From contig NZ_BOOF01000012.1 in NCBI RefSeq assembly GCF_016863095.1, positions 62,001 through 126,000 on the forward strand: a stretch of DNA of 64,000 nt, read 5' to 3'. The position numbers and the translations under genes are program-made. The stretch comes from Microbispora siamensis. Lineage in GTDB: Bacteria; Actinomycetota; Actinomycetes; Streptosporangiales; Streptosporangiaceae. Positions 1-7,163 of this stretch are shown here, piece by piece (position 1 is the stretch's first letter; each line of letters begins with the position of its first letter). The notes under the pieces are model-generated. The model was given only the letters and a program-made list of their open reading frames with translations. It searched no databases and was not told the origin of the DNA.

Positions 1-270
1 GCCGGCCACGAGCATCGTTATCGGCAGCTCCGCGACGAGCAGGGGCTGGACGAGCGCGAGCCCTCCCGACGTCAGGGCGGCCGCCTGCAACAGGAAGCCC
101 GCGATGAGCGCGCCGATCCCGCCCAGCCAGGCGGGCCGCCGTACGAGGTCCCAGATCAGGCCGGCCCGGAACGCCTCGTCGGCCGGGGCGCTGCGGGCGG
201 CCCGGCGCTGCAGTACGGACGCGACGGCGTTGGCCGCCGCGGCGAGCAACGCCAGGACAACAGCGATCAT
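1..270 (-). CDS. DMT/EamA-like membrane transporter, N-terminal part (cut by window edge)
   Basis: Only the first 90 codons are present, from an ATG at 270 running leftward off the window. The protein opens with a hydrophobic helix (residues 1-17), then a basic/charged stretch (QRRAARSAPADEAFR, about 23-37), then a helix beginning LGGIGALIAGFLLQAAAL (about 48-65) and a further hydrophobic segment. This layout is usual for actinobacterial DMT-superfamily proteins, integral membrane permeases with ten helices. Substrate cannot be told. It is divergent from the SPW-repeat gene across an AT-rich 230-bp gap. Confidence 0.7.
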   Translation of the reverse strand, partial: MIAVVLALLAAAANAVASVLQRRAARSAPADEAFRAGLIWDLVRRPAWLGGIGALIAGFLLQAAALTSGGLALVQPLLVAELPITMLVAG

Positions 271-378
271 GACCCCAGCGCCCCGTCTCCGGCCTCTCGT
301 TGCGGCCATCCCTTGCAGGCCCTTACCGGTACCCTCCCCGGCCGTGCCCGCCGCATGTCGCCTTGGACGCTCCGAAAC

Positions 379-408
379 GTATTTATCAAGTAATTGGTGA
401 ATAAATAC
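379..408. promoter_or_regulatory. AT-rich dyad in the divergent DMT/SPW intergenic region
   Basis: GTATTTAT (379-386) is the exact reverse complement of ATAAATAC (401-408), with 14 bases between. The whole segment 378-425 is strikingly AT-rich for this genome. It sits between two divergent genes, so an operator or overlapping promoter elements are likely. The cognate protein is unknown. A possible SigB-type element (GAAT-N14-GGGTAT, -10 at 448-453) lies between it and the rightward gene. Confidence 0.4.
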
Positions 409-497
409 ACGAATATTAAGCAAAATCGAGAATGTCGAGATTTTTGGGGGTATGGCCGTCGGCACAAACGCACGCAGCAGGAAAGGCGGAACCAGAC

Positions 498-965
498 ATG
501 GTTGGACCGACCGGCCTCGAGCGTCATCCCGACGTCAGTGAACTGCGCCAGACGTACGATCGGGCGGGCTCGACGGCCCCCGCCCAGGTATTGGAGGGGC
601 TGGCCTTCCTGGCCGGCCTGTATCTGGCCCTCTCGCCGTGGATCATCGGGTTCTTCGGATTCCGGGGCATGACCGTCAACAACCTGATCACCGGCCTCGT
701 GGTAAGCGCCCTCGCTCTCGGGCTCGCGTCCGCCTTCGGGCGCACCTACGGCACGGGGTGGCTTCTCCCGCTGCTCGGCGTGTGGGCGATCGTCTCGCCG
801 TTTGTGCTGCGCGGGGGAGCTGAGGCCACGGCGACGACCGTTTGGAACAACGTCGCGATCGGCATCGTGATCTTCGCGCTGGGGGCCGCCGCGCTGGCGA
901 TGGCGCAGGCGTTCCGCCGGCACGAGCGGGGCGAGCGGAGCGCGCGCAGGCTCGGCAACTGGTGA
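498..965 (+). CDS. SPW-repeat integral membrane protein
   Basis: 155-aa membrane protein. Two copies of the SPW-repeat signature are visible: LALSPWIIGF around residues 42-51 and GVWAIVSPFVL around 94-104, each within a hydrophobic helix pair, giving about four transmembrane segments. The C-terminus is basic and cytoplasmic-looking (RRHERGERSARR). I chose the ATG at 498 because GAAAGGCGGA lies just upstream and the family begins close to the first helix; an in-frame ATG at 432 would add an unlikely leader. Function of the family is unknown; such proteins often sit in stress-related loci. A strong hairpin follows the stop. Confidence 0.8.
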   Translation: MVGPTGLERHPDVSELRQTYDRAGSTAPAQVLEGLAFLAGLYLALSPWIIGFFGFRGMTVNNLITGLVVSALALGLASAFGRTYGTGWLLPLLGVWAIVSPFVLRGGAEATATTVWNNVAIGIVIFALGAAALAMAQAFRRHERGERSARRLGNW

Positions 966-973
966 CGAACGGA

Positions 974-1004
974 CGCCCGGCCCACCTTCCAGGTGGGCCG
1001 GGCG
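974..1004. terminator. Bidirectional hairpin terminator
   Basis: A perfect 14-bp stem (974-987 pairs with 991-1004) with a 3-nt TCC loop lies between the convergent SPW-repeat gene and the flavoenzyme gene. There is no long T tract, as is usual for actinobacterial terminators. Confidence 0.75.
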
Positions 1005-1010
1005 CGGCTT

Positions 1011-2165
1011 CTAGGGCTCCCAGGCGGACGTCCGCCCGAGGGCGGTCGGCGCCCTTCCGGGATCGTCCGGAATCACGGCCAGGCGCGTGAGGGAGAGGGC
1101 CGCGATGTCGTCGTCCGGCTGCCGGCCCTCCGCGAGGTCGGCGAGCACGTCGCCGACGAGCGCGGCGTACTTGAAGCCCTCGCCGCTGTCGCCGCAGGCC
1201 AGCACCGCCGCGCGGGCGACCTTGTCGATGACGAAGCGGCCGTCCGGCGAGTCGGTCCAGCTGCACACCTGCTCGTCCACGACCCGCGGCGTGACGCCGG
1301 GGAACATGGCCGCTATGCGGCGGGTCAGTTCGGCCGTCCGCGCCGGATCCGGAGTGCGGTCGTCGTCGCCCGGCGCGAGCGGCCGCAGCGGCGCGTCCAG
1401 CCCGGCCTTGTAGCCGACGCCCGGGGTGGGCATGGCGTACACGGCCGGGCCGTCGTGGACGGGCCCGTCGATCAGGCCGGGCGCGGGTGTGGTCGACTCG
1501 ATGCCCGCGTAGTGGACCACCTGCTCGAGGTACGGCCTGAGCGGCACCGTGACGCCCAGAGAGGGGAGCAGCGGGGGAGTGCCGGGGCCCGCGGCGACCA
1601 CGACCGCGTCACCGGTCAGCGTGGTGCCGTCGGCCAGGCGAACCTCCGGCTGCCGGGCGGCGGCGTCCACCGCGACCACCTCACCCGTAAGCAGGCGCCC
1701 GCCGCCGGCCCGGAACCGCTCCGCCTGAGCCGCCAGGTACGTCTCGGCGAGCACCACACCGGCGTCCGCCTGGAACACCGCGCCGCGGCCGTCGCCCGCC
1801 AGCCCCGGGAAGAACCGGCCGACGTCGGCGGCCTCCACCGCGGTGAAAGGCACGCCCGCGACGCGCAGCGCGGCCGTGAGAGGCACCAGCGACTCCGTGT
1901 CCCGCCATAGCAGCCCCCGGCGCAGGTGCACCGTCGTCGCCGTCAGGCGCTCCAGCCGCCGCATGGCGTCCCGGGCACGCAGCGACAGCCGGATCTTCAG
2001 CGGGTCGGGGTCGGCCAGCCGCCACAACCGCGTCGGTCCGCGCGAGGAGGACAGCGCGTTGCCTATCCCGTGGCGCTCGACCAGCGTGACCCGGTGGCCC
2101 CGCGCGGACAGCTCGGCCGCGGCGGACAGACCCCAGGCGCCGGCCCCGACCACCGTGCACCGCAC
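1011..2165 (-). CDS. FAD-dependent oxidoreductase, monomeric sarcosine oxidase / MTOX family
   Basis: 384 aa with an N-terminal dinucleotide-binding motif (VVGAGAWGL, residues 5-13) and acidic end of strand 2 (LVER). Near the C-terminus VCSWTDSPDGRFVID places Cys301 where monomeric sarcosine oxidases carry the covalent 8-alpha-S-cysteinyl FAD link, and CGDSGEGFKYA matches the family's substrate/flavin loop with its Lys. It should oxidatively demethylate a secondary N-methyl amine, giving formaldehyde and H2O2; the exact amine is unknown. Start chosen at GTG 2165, where the Rossmann strand begins; ATG 2213 is an alternative. The LysR gene lies 162 bp upstream on the same strand and the guanidine locus lies beyond it. 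Confidence 0.83.
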   Translation of the reverse strand: MRCTVVGAGAWGLSAAAELSARGHRVTLVERHGIGNALSSSRGPTRLWRLADPDPLKIRLSLRARDAMRRLERLTATTVHLRRGLLWRDTESLVPLTAALRVAGVPFTAVEAADVGRFFPGLAGDGRGAVFQADAGVVLAETYLAAQAERFRAGGGRLLTGEVVAVDAAARQPEVRLADGTTLTGDAVVVAAGPGTPPLLPSLGVTVPLRPYLEQVVHYAGIESTTPAPGLIDGPVHDGPAVYAMPTPGVGYKAGLDAPLRPLAPGDDDRTPDPARTAELTRRIAAMFPGVTPRVVDEQVCSWTDSPDGRFVIDKVARAAVLACGDSGEGFKYAALVGDVLADLAEGRQPDDDIAALSLTRLAVIPDDPGRAPTALGRTSAWEP

Positions 2166-2327
2166 GTCCCTCGACCCCCGTTCGTCCGGATGTTCCCCGT
2201 CGCTGACGAGCATGTCCGCGGGGGCGGCAGCCCGCCAGCCTCACTCATGGCCACAAAAAGCGGACAATCGTGACACTGTGTCAACGGCCGGGCATGGGCG
2301 GGCATGGACGACGTCAGGGATCCCGGC

Positions 2328-3239
2328 TCACCTGAGGGTGACGCTGAGGCGGGCCGAGGCGTCCCTGAGGTAGTCGACGAACGCGCGCAGCGCGGGATTG
2401 GGATTGGTCGGGCGGAGGGCGGCGCCGACCCGCCGGTAGAGCCTGGGCCCCTCCACCTGGCACACCTGGATGCCCGCCGCGCCCTGCACCCCGAGGCTCG
2501 GCACGAGGGCCACGCCGAGCCCGGCCCGCACCAGGCCGAGCGTCACCTCGTAGTGGTCGCTGCGGCAGCGGATGGTGGGCGTGATCCCTTCCAGCGCGCT
2601 GGCCCGCTCCAGCACCGACACCGGGGTCTCGGTGCCGAACGTGGTGATCCACGGCTCGTCGGCCAGGTCGGTCAGCCGTACGCGGGGCCGGTGTCCCGCG
2701 GGGTGGCCGAGCGGCATGACGAGGAGCTGCGGCTCGTCGAACAGGTGGACGACCTCGACGCCCTTCGGGGCCTTCCAGGGATCCAGCGCGTGCTCGAACA
2801 CGACCAGCACGTCCAGCTCGCCGCGTTCCACGTCGGGCAGCAGCTCGTGCGGCTGCCCGAGCACCAGGTCGAGCTCGACGCCCGGGTGGCGCGCGGTGAA
2901 GGACGACAACGCCATCGGCAGCAGGCGGTAGCCCGCCGAGGCGAAGAACCCGATGCGCAGCTGCCCGGCGTCCGCCCGCGCCTGGGCGAGCAGGTCCTTC
3001 TCGGCGGATTCGATGAGGTCGAGCACCTCCTGGGCCCGTCCCGCCAGGCGGTGGCCCGCCGCGGTCAGCCGCAGGCTGTGCGCGGCCCGCTCCACCAGCC
3101 CGACCCCCGCCTCCTCCTCCAGCCGGGCGAGCTGGTGGGAGACGGCGGAGGGCGACAGCCGCAGGGACTTGGCGGCTCCGGCGATGCTCCCGGTCCTGAA
3201 GACCTCCAGGAGCACCTTGAGGCGGTGGCTGCTGAGCAT
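2328..3239 (-). CDS. LysR-family transcriptional regulator
   Basis: 303 aa. The N-terminal winged HTH is clear (LEVFRTGSIAGAAKSLRLSP then SAVSHQLARLEEE, residues about 10-45), followed by the linker helix and a type-2 periplasmic-binding-like effector domain (about 90-303). Start at ATG 3239 gives the standard LysR N-terminus; ATG 3278 would add 13 residues. It is divergent from the APC permease (174-bp gap) and upstream of the sarcosine-oxidase-like gene on the same strand, so either may be its target. The effector is not evident from sequence. Confidence 0.9.
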   Translation of the reverse strand: MLSSHRLKVLLEVFRTGSIAGAAKSLRLSPSAVSHQLARLEEEAGVGLVERAAHSLRLTAAGHRLAGRAQEVLDLIESAEKDLLAQARADAGQLRIGFFASAGYRLLPMALSSFTARHPGVELDLVLGQPHELLPDVERGELDVLVVFEHALDPWKAPKGVEVVHLFDEPQLLVMPLGHPAGHRPRVRLTDLADEPWITTFGTETPVSVLERASALEGITPTIRCRSDHYEVTLGLVRAGLGVALVPSLGVQGAAGIQVCQVEGPRLYRRVGAALRPTNPNPALRAFVDYLRDASARLSVTLR

Positions 3240-3373
3240 CCCCCCAGTATCGGTGAACCCGGTATCGGACCTGCTCATATGCCGGCCGATGCCGCTCTGC
3301 GCGGGCGGTGAGGGATGCGTTACGGCGGATGAACGTGCCCGTGACGACGCGGAAACGACCGCCCCGTACATAA

Positions 3374-3391
3374 CTGTCAACCGACAGAAAT
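3374..3391. promoter_or_regulatory. Predicted TetR operator upstream of the APC permease
   Basis: CTGTC (3374-3378) and GACAG (3383-3387) form an inverted repeat with 4-nt spacing, followed by AAAT. The same arrangement, CTGTC-N4-GACAGAAAT, occurs at 5708-5725 upstream of the carboxylase operon. The site is 22 bp from the permease start, well placed for repression by the TetR protein encoded between the two. Confidence 0.7.
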
Positions 3392-3413
3392 CCCCCCAGC
3401 GCCCGGAGCTCCG

Positions 3414-4961
3414 ATGGCCGTCACCGTCCCTCCCTCGCCCCCCACCGACGAGAGCGCCCTGCAGACGTTCGGCTACCGCCAGGAGCTGCACCGCAGCATG
3501 GGCAGGTACGCCTCCTTCGCCGCCGGCTTCTCCTTCATCTCCGTGCTGACCACGGTCTTCCAGTTCTTCGCCTTCGGGTATGCCTTCGGCGGTCCGGCAT
3601 TCTTCTGGACCTGGCCCGTCGTGCTGGCCGGGCAGATCCTGGTCGCCCTCTGCTTCGCAGAACTGGCCGCCCGATACCCGATCTCCGGCGCCATCTATCA
3701 GTGGTCCACCCGCCTCAGCACGGCGGCGTTCGGCTGGTTCGCCGGGTGGATCATGATTCTCGGGCAGATCGTCGTGATCGCCGCCGCGGCGCTCGCCCTG
3801 CAGGTGGTGCTGCCCGCGATCTGGCCGGGCTTCCAGCTCGTCGGCGGCGACCCCGCGCCCACCACCGCCACGGGAGCGGCCAACGCCGCGGTCCTCGGCC
3901 TTGTCCTGCTCGCGCTCACCACGACCGTGAACATCGTCGACAACCGCGTCCTGGCACGGATCAACAGCATCGGCGTCACCGCCGAGATCGTCGGCGCGGT
4001 GCTCATCGTCGTGCTGCTGCTCACCCATGCCGAGCACGGTCCCGGCGTCACCTTCAGCACCGGCGGGCAGGGCGGAGCCATCGGCGCGCTGCTGGTCGGC
4101 TCGTTCACCGCCGCCTACGTCCTCATCGGGTTCGACAGCGCGGGCGAGCTGAGCGAGGAGACCCGCAGCCCTCGGCGAGTCGCCCCGCGCACCATCCTGA
4201 CCGCGCTCACGGCGGCCGGGGTGCTCGGGGGGCTCATCCTGTTCGCCGGTCTGCTCGCCGCTCCCAGCCTGACCGACGGGAGGCTGGCCGCCGAGGGCCT
4301 GTCCTACGTGCTGACCAGCAGCCTGGGCGACTGGGTGGGAAAGCTGCTGCTGGCCGACGTGGTGCTGGCGATCACCGTGGCGACCATGGCGATCCAGACC
4401 GCCGCCACCAGGATGCTGTTCTCCATGGCGCGTGACGGGATGATGCCCTTGTCGGGCCCGCTGTCCAGGGTCTCGCCCCGCACCGGGATGCCGACCGGGC
4501 CCGCGCTGGTCACCGGAGTGGCCGCGGCGGGCATCCTGCTGCTTGACTTCGCCTCTCCCGAGGCGTTCCTGGCCATCGGCACCACCTGCATCGTGCTGCT
4601 CTACCTGGCGTACGCGATGGTGACGGGCCCGCTGCTGCTCCAGCGCCTGCGCGGCGGCTGGCGGGGCGGAGCGCCGGCCGGGTTCGCCGAGGACGGCGGC
4701 CGGCTGTTCAGCATGGGCCGCTGGGGCCTGCCGGTCAACGCAATGGCCTTCTGCTACGGCCTGGCGATGATGATCAACCTGGCCTGGCCGAGGGCCGAGG
4801 TGTACGCCCCGATCACCGGCCACTGGTTCTTCCAGTGGTTCACCCTGCTCTTCCTGGCGGCGGTCGTGGCTCTGGGCGCGCTCTACCGGCGGCTACGCCG
4901 GCCCGCGGCCCGTCGTGCGCGGGCCGGGCAGATCCCGGTCGGCAATCCCGGCCAGGCGTAG
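3414..4961 (+). CDS. APC-superfamily amino acid/amine permease of the guanidine/urea locus
   Basis: 515 aa with about 12 predicted transmembrane helices. The first helix carries the APC-type SFISVLTTVFQFFAFGYAFGG stretch and a conserved region ISGAIYQWSTRL follows helix 2. Permeases of this type commonly accompany urea-carboxylase-associated genes and are thought to import the nitrogen substrate; guanidine or a guanidino compound is an inference here. GGAG at 3406-3409 precedes the ATG. A TetR-type operator lies just upstream. Its last 69 bases overlap the 3' end of the convergent TetR gene. Confidence 0.85.
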   Translation: MAVTVPPSPPTDESALQTFGYRQELHRSMGRYASFAAGFSFISVLTTVFQFFAFGYAFGGPAFFWTWPVVLAGQILVALCFAELAARYPISGAIYQWSTRLSTAAFGWFAGWIMILGQIVVIAAAALALQVVLPAIWPGFQLVGGDPAPTTATGAANAAVLGLVLLALTTTVNIVDNRVLARINSIGVTAEIVGAVLIVVLLLTHAEHGPGVTFSTGGQGGAIGALLVGSFTAAYVLIGFDSAGELSEETRSPRRVAPRTILTALTAAGVLGGLILFAGLLAAPSLTDGRLAAEGLSYVLTSSLGDWVGKLLLADVVLAITVATMAIQTAATRMLFSMARDGMMPLSGPLSRVSPRTGMPTGPALVTGVAAAGILLLDFASPEAFLAIGTTCIVLLYLAYAMVTGPLLLQRLRGGWRGGAPAGFAEDGGRLFSMGRWGLPVNAMAFCYGLAMMINLAWPRAEVYAPITGHWFFQWFTLLFLAAVVALGALYRRLRRPAARRARAGQIPVGNPGQA

Positions 4962-5603
4962 CGCCGCGTCGGCGGTGGCGGCCGCCAGCGTCTCCAGGAC
5001 GTCGGCGGCCATCTCGCCCGGGGCGTCCCTGCGGATCAGGATGACGCCCTCGATCAGCGCGAACAGCAGATCGGTGCGCAGCGCCCGGTCGGCGGGCGTC
5101 AGCGCCGCACCGGCGGAGGTGGCCGCAAGCAGCCGCGCGTAGGCGTCCTTGAGCTCGCCGCGCATGCGCCGGAAGGCGGCGAACCGCTCGGTGCGCACCT
5201 CGGGCAGGAGGTAGAGCGCGCCCAGGTTGTGCGGGCCCGAGCACAGCAGCCTGGCGTCGCAGTGGCACAGCTCCCACAGCCGCTCTTCCGGCGTGCCGCC
5301 GGTCAGGGCGCCGGCGGTCTCCAGCGAGGGCCGCACCGTGCTTTCCAGCAGTTCGGCGAGGATGTCCTCCTTGCCGCCGAAGTAGTGGTAGATCGACGCC
5401 TGCCTGATCCCGGCCCGTTCGGCCATCGCCCTCGTCGTGGTGGCGGCGTAGCCGTGCGTCGTGAACAACTCGGCCGCCGCCGTCAGGATCTCCTCCCGCG
5501 GGCTCAGCCCGCTTCGCGGCCGCGCGACGGCGCGCGGCCTGCCGACCCTTCGCACGCTGGAACCTGCCACGTCGGATCTGGGCACGTTGGAACGGGCACT
5601 CAC
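4893..5603 (-). CDS. TetR-family repressor, likely controller of the guanidine/urea locus
   Basis: 236 aa. A basic N-terminal tail (VGRPRAVARPRSGLS) leads into a canonical TetR HTH: EILTAAAELFTTHGYAATTT, then RAMAERAGIRQASIYHYFGG, at about residues 43-85. The C-terminal domain is all-helical with no recognisable ligand signature. Start at GTG 5603 was picked because the frame continues upstream through the operator region and the next Met lies inside the HTH. The gene is divergent from the DUF1989/carboxylase operon and convergent with the permease; matching dyads occur at both promoters. The inducer would logically be guanidine or carboxyguanidine (inference). Confidence 0.85.
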   Translation of the reverse strand: MSARSNVPRSDVAGSSVRRVGRPRAVARPRSGLSPREEILTAAAELFTTHGYAATTTRAMAERAGIRQASIYHYFGGKEDILAELLESTVRPSLETAGALTGGTPEERLWELCHCDARLLCSGPHNLGALYLLPEVRTERFAAFRRMRGELKDAYARLLAATSAGAALTPADRALRTDLLFALIEGVILIRRDAPGEMAADVLETLAAATADAALRLAGIADRDLPGPRTTGRGPA

Positions 5604-5702
5604 CGCACGATCGTCGCACACCTCCGACCGGTCGCCGCGGCTGTGCGCTTCCGGTAACAGGCGGGAAACCCGGGGGCGCGTGAGAGGAAACACACGCCGC
5701 CT

Positions 5703-5726
5703 AATTTCTGTCGTGCGACAGAAATT
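5703..5726. promoter_or_regulatory. TetR operator of the guanidine carboxylase operon
   Basis: A perfect 11-2-11 palindrome: AATTTCTGTCG (5703-5713), TG, CGACAGAAATT (5716-5726). It lies 28 bp upstream of the first DUF1989 start and shares its CTGTC-N4-GACAGAAAT core with the site before the permease. No ykkC-type guanidine aptamer is recognisable in this short leader. Confidence 0.8.
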
Positions 5727-5754
5727 CACCCCCCCTCCCCGAGGAGAACGCGTC

Positions 5755-6570
5755 ATGGCGACCAGCACGACGTACGGCGCGCGCGAGCACGCCCGAGCCC
5801 AGGAGGGCACCAGAAGCGACACCATGCCGGTGCTCCCGGCCTCGGACTGGCCCACCCCGCCCGGCGGCGTCGACCCCGACGACCTCGTGTGGGCGGAAAC
5901 CGTCGCCGGGGGCGGCTACACCCACAAGGTGCTGGCCCGGGGGACCGAGCTGCGCCTGACCGACCTGGCCGGCGACGCCTGCGCGCACCTGCTGCTCTAC
6001 GTGGAGGGCCGCCCCTGGGAACGGCTCAACGTGGCCGACACCGTGAAGGTGCTGTGGAACGCCTACCTCGGCGAAGGCCACCTGCTGCTGTCGGACCAGG
6101 GCCGCGTGCTGGCCTCCGTGATCGCCGACACCTCCGGCCGCCACGACACCATGTGCGGGACCTCCACCCTTCGGCGCAACACCGAGCGCTACGGCGACGG
6201 CTCTCCGCACGGCCCCGCCCCCGCCGGGCGCGAGCTGTTCAAGCTGGCCGCCGCCAAGCACGGGCTCCAGCCCCGGGACCTGCCCCCGTCGATCTCCTTC
6301 TTCCAGGGGGTCAGGGTCGGCCCCGACGGCGGCCTGACCTTCACCGGCTCCGCCGGGCCCGGCGCGTCCGTCACCCTGCGCGCCGAGATGCCGCTGACCG
6401 TGCTCGTCGCCAACACCGCCCACCCCGTCGACCCCCGCCCCGCCTATACCTGCACCCCGCTGGAGGTCCTGGCCTGGCGCGCCCGGCCCACCGGGCCCGG
6501 CGACCCCCTCTGGCAGGCCGGCCCAGAAGGCCGCCGCGCCTTCCTCAACACCGCCGAGGTGACCCGATGA
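5755..6570 (+). CDS. DUF1989 urea-carboxylase-associated protein (carboxyguanidine deiminase subunit)
   Basis: 271 aa. First gene of the operon, preceded by GAGGAG at 5741-5746. The DUF1989 core shows LTDLAGDACAHLLLY (about 73-87) and the metal-site-like ADTSGRHDTMCG (about 123-134). Established knowledge: two DUF1989 proteins together form carboxyguanidine deiminase (CgdAB), which hydrolyses carboxyguanidine to allophanate and ammonia. This longer paralogue resembles the UAAP2 type, but which of cgdA/cgdB it equals I cannot fix from sequence alone. Its stop overlaps the next start (ATGA). Confidence 0.88.
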   Translation: MATSTTYGAREHARAQEGTRSDTMPVLPASDWPTPPGGVDPDDLVWAETVAGGGYTHKVLARGTELRLTDLAGDACAHLLLYVEGRPWERLNVADTVKVLWNAYLGEGHLLLSDQGRVLASVIADTSGRHDTMCGTSTLRRNTERYGDGSPHGPAPAGRELFKLAAAKHGLQPRDLPPSISFFQGVRVGPDGGLTFTGSAGPGASVTLRAEMPLTVLVANTAHPVDPRPAYTCTPLEVLAWRARPTGPGDPLWQAGPEGRRAFLNTAEVTR

Positions 6571-7163
6571 CCGTGGTGGACGTGACCGTGCCGGCTCGCG
6601 CCCCCTGGTCGGCGATCATCCGCGCCGGGCAGGAGCTGACCATCACCGACCTCGGCGGCAACCAGGCCGTCGACTGCCTGCTGTACGACGCGCACGACAC
6701 GGCCGTCCGCTACAGCGCCGCCGACACGATCCACGCGCAGGGCTCCATCTTCCTCACCACCGGCAGCGTGCTGCTGTCCAACGAGCACACCCCGCTGATG
6801 ACCGTCGTCGCCGACACCTGCGGCCGCCACGACACCGTCGGCGGCGCCTGCTCCAAGGAGTCCAACACGCTGCGGTACGGCCACCACACCTACTCCCAGC
6901 ACGCCTGCGTGGAGAACTTCCTCATCGAGGGCGGCCGCCACGGGCTCGGCAAACGCGACCTGGTCAGCAACATCAACTGGTTCATGAACGTCCCGGTCGA
7001 GCCCGACGGCACGCTCGGCATCGTGGACGGCATCTCCGCCCCCGGCCTCGCCGTCACCCTGCGCGCCGAGACCGACGTGCTGGTCCTGGTCTCCAACTGC
7101 CCGCAGATCAACAACCCGTGCAACGGCTTCGACCCCACGCCCATACGGATGACGGTCCGATGA
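6567..7163 (+). CDS. DUF1989 urea-carboxylase-associated protein, second subunit
   Basis: 198 aa, the length usual for the UAAP1-type partner. It repeats the DUF1989 signatures of its neighbour: LTITDLGGNQAVDCLLYDA (about 22-40) and ADTCGRHDTVGGAC (about 81-94), the latter with His and Cys residues suited to metal binding. The start overlaps the upstream stop (ATGA, 6567-6570) and the stop overlaps the carboxylase start (ATGA, 7160-7163), so the three products are translationally coupled. Predicted to form a heteromeric carboxyguanidine deiminase with the preceding protein. Confidence 0.88.
   Translation: MTVVDVTVPARAPWSAIIRAGQELTITDLGGNQAVDCLLYDAHDTAVRYSAADTIHAQGSIFLTTGSVLLSNEHTPLMTVVADTCGRHDTVGGACSKESNTLRYGHHTYSQHACVENFLIEGGRHGLGKRDLVSNINWFMNVPVEPDGTLGIVDGISAPGLAVTLRAETDVLVLVSNCPQINNPCNGFDPTPIRMTVR

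Noticed and set aside
2328..4823. An 831-codon minus-strand frame running through the LysR gene
   Set aside because: Only the last 303 codons are the LysR protein; the rest is the antisense of the permease.
5604..5754. Possible ykkC/guanidine riboswitch before the carboxylase operon
   Set aside because: The gap is short, shows the TetR palindrome and none of the conserved ykkC loop sequences I could recognise; needs a covariance search to exclude fully.
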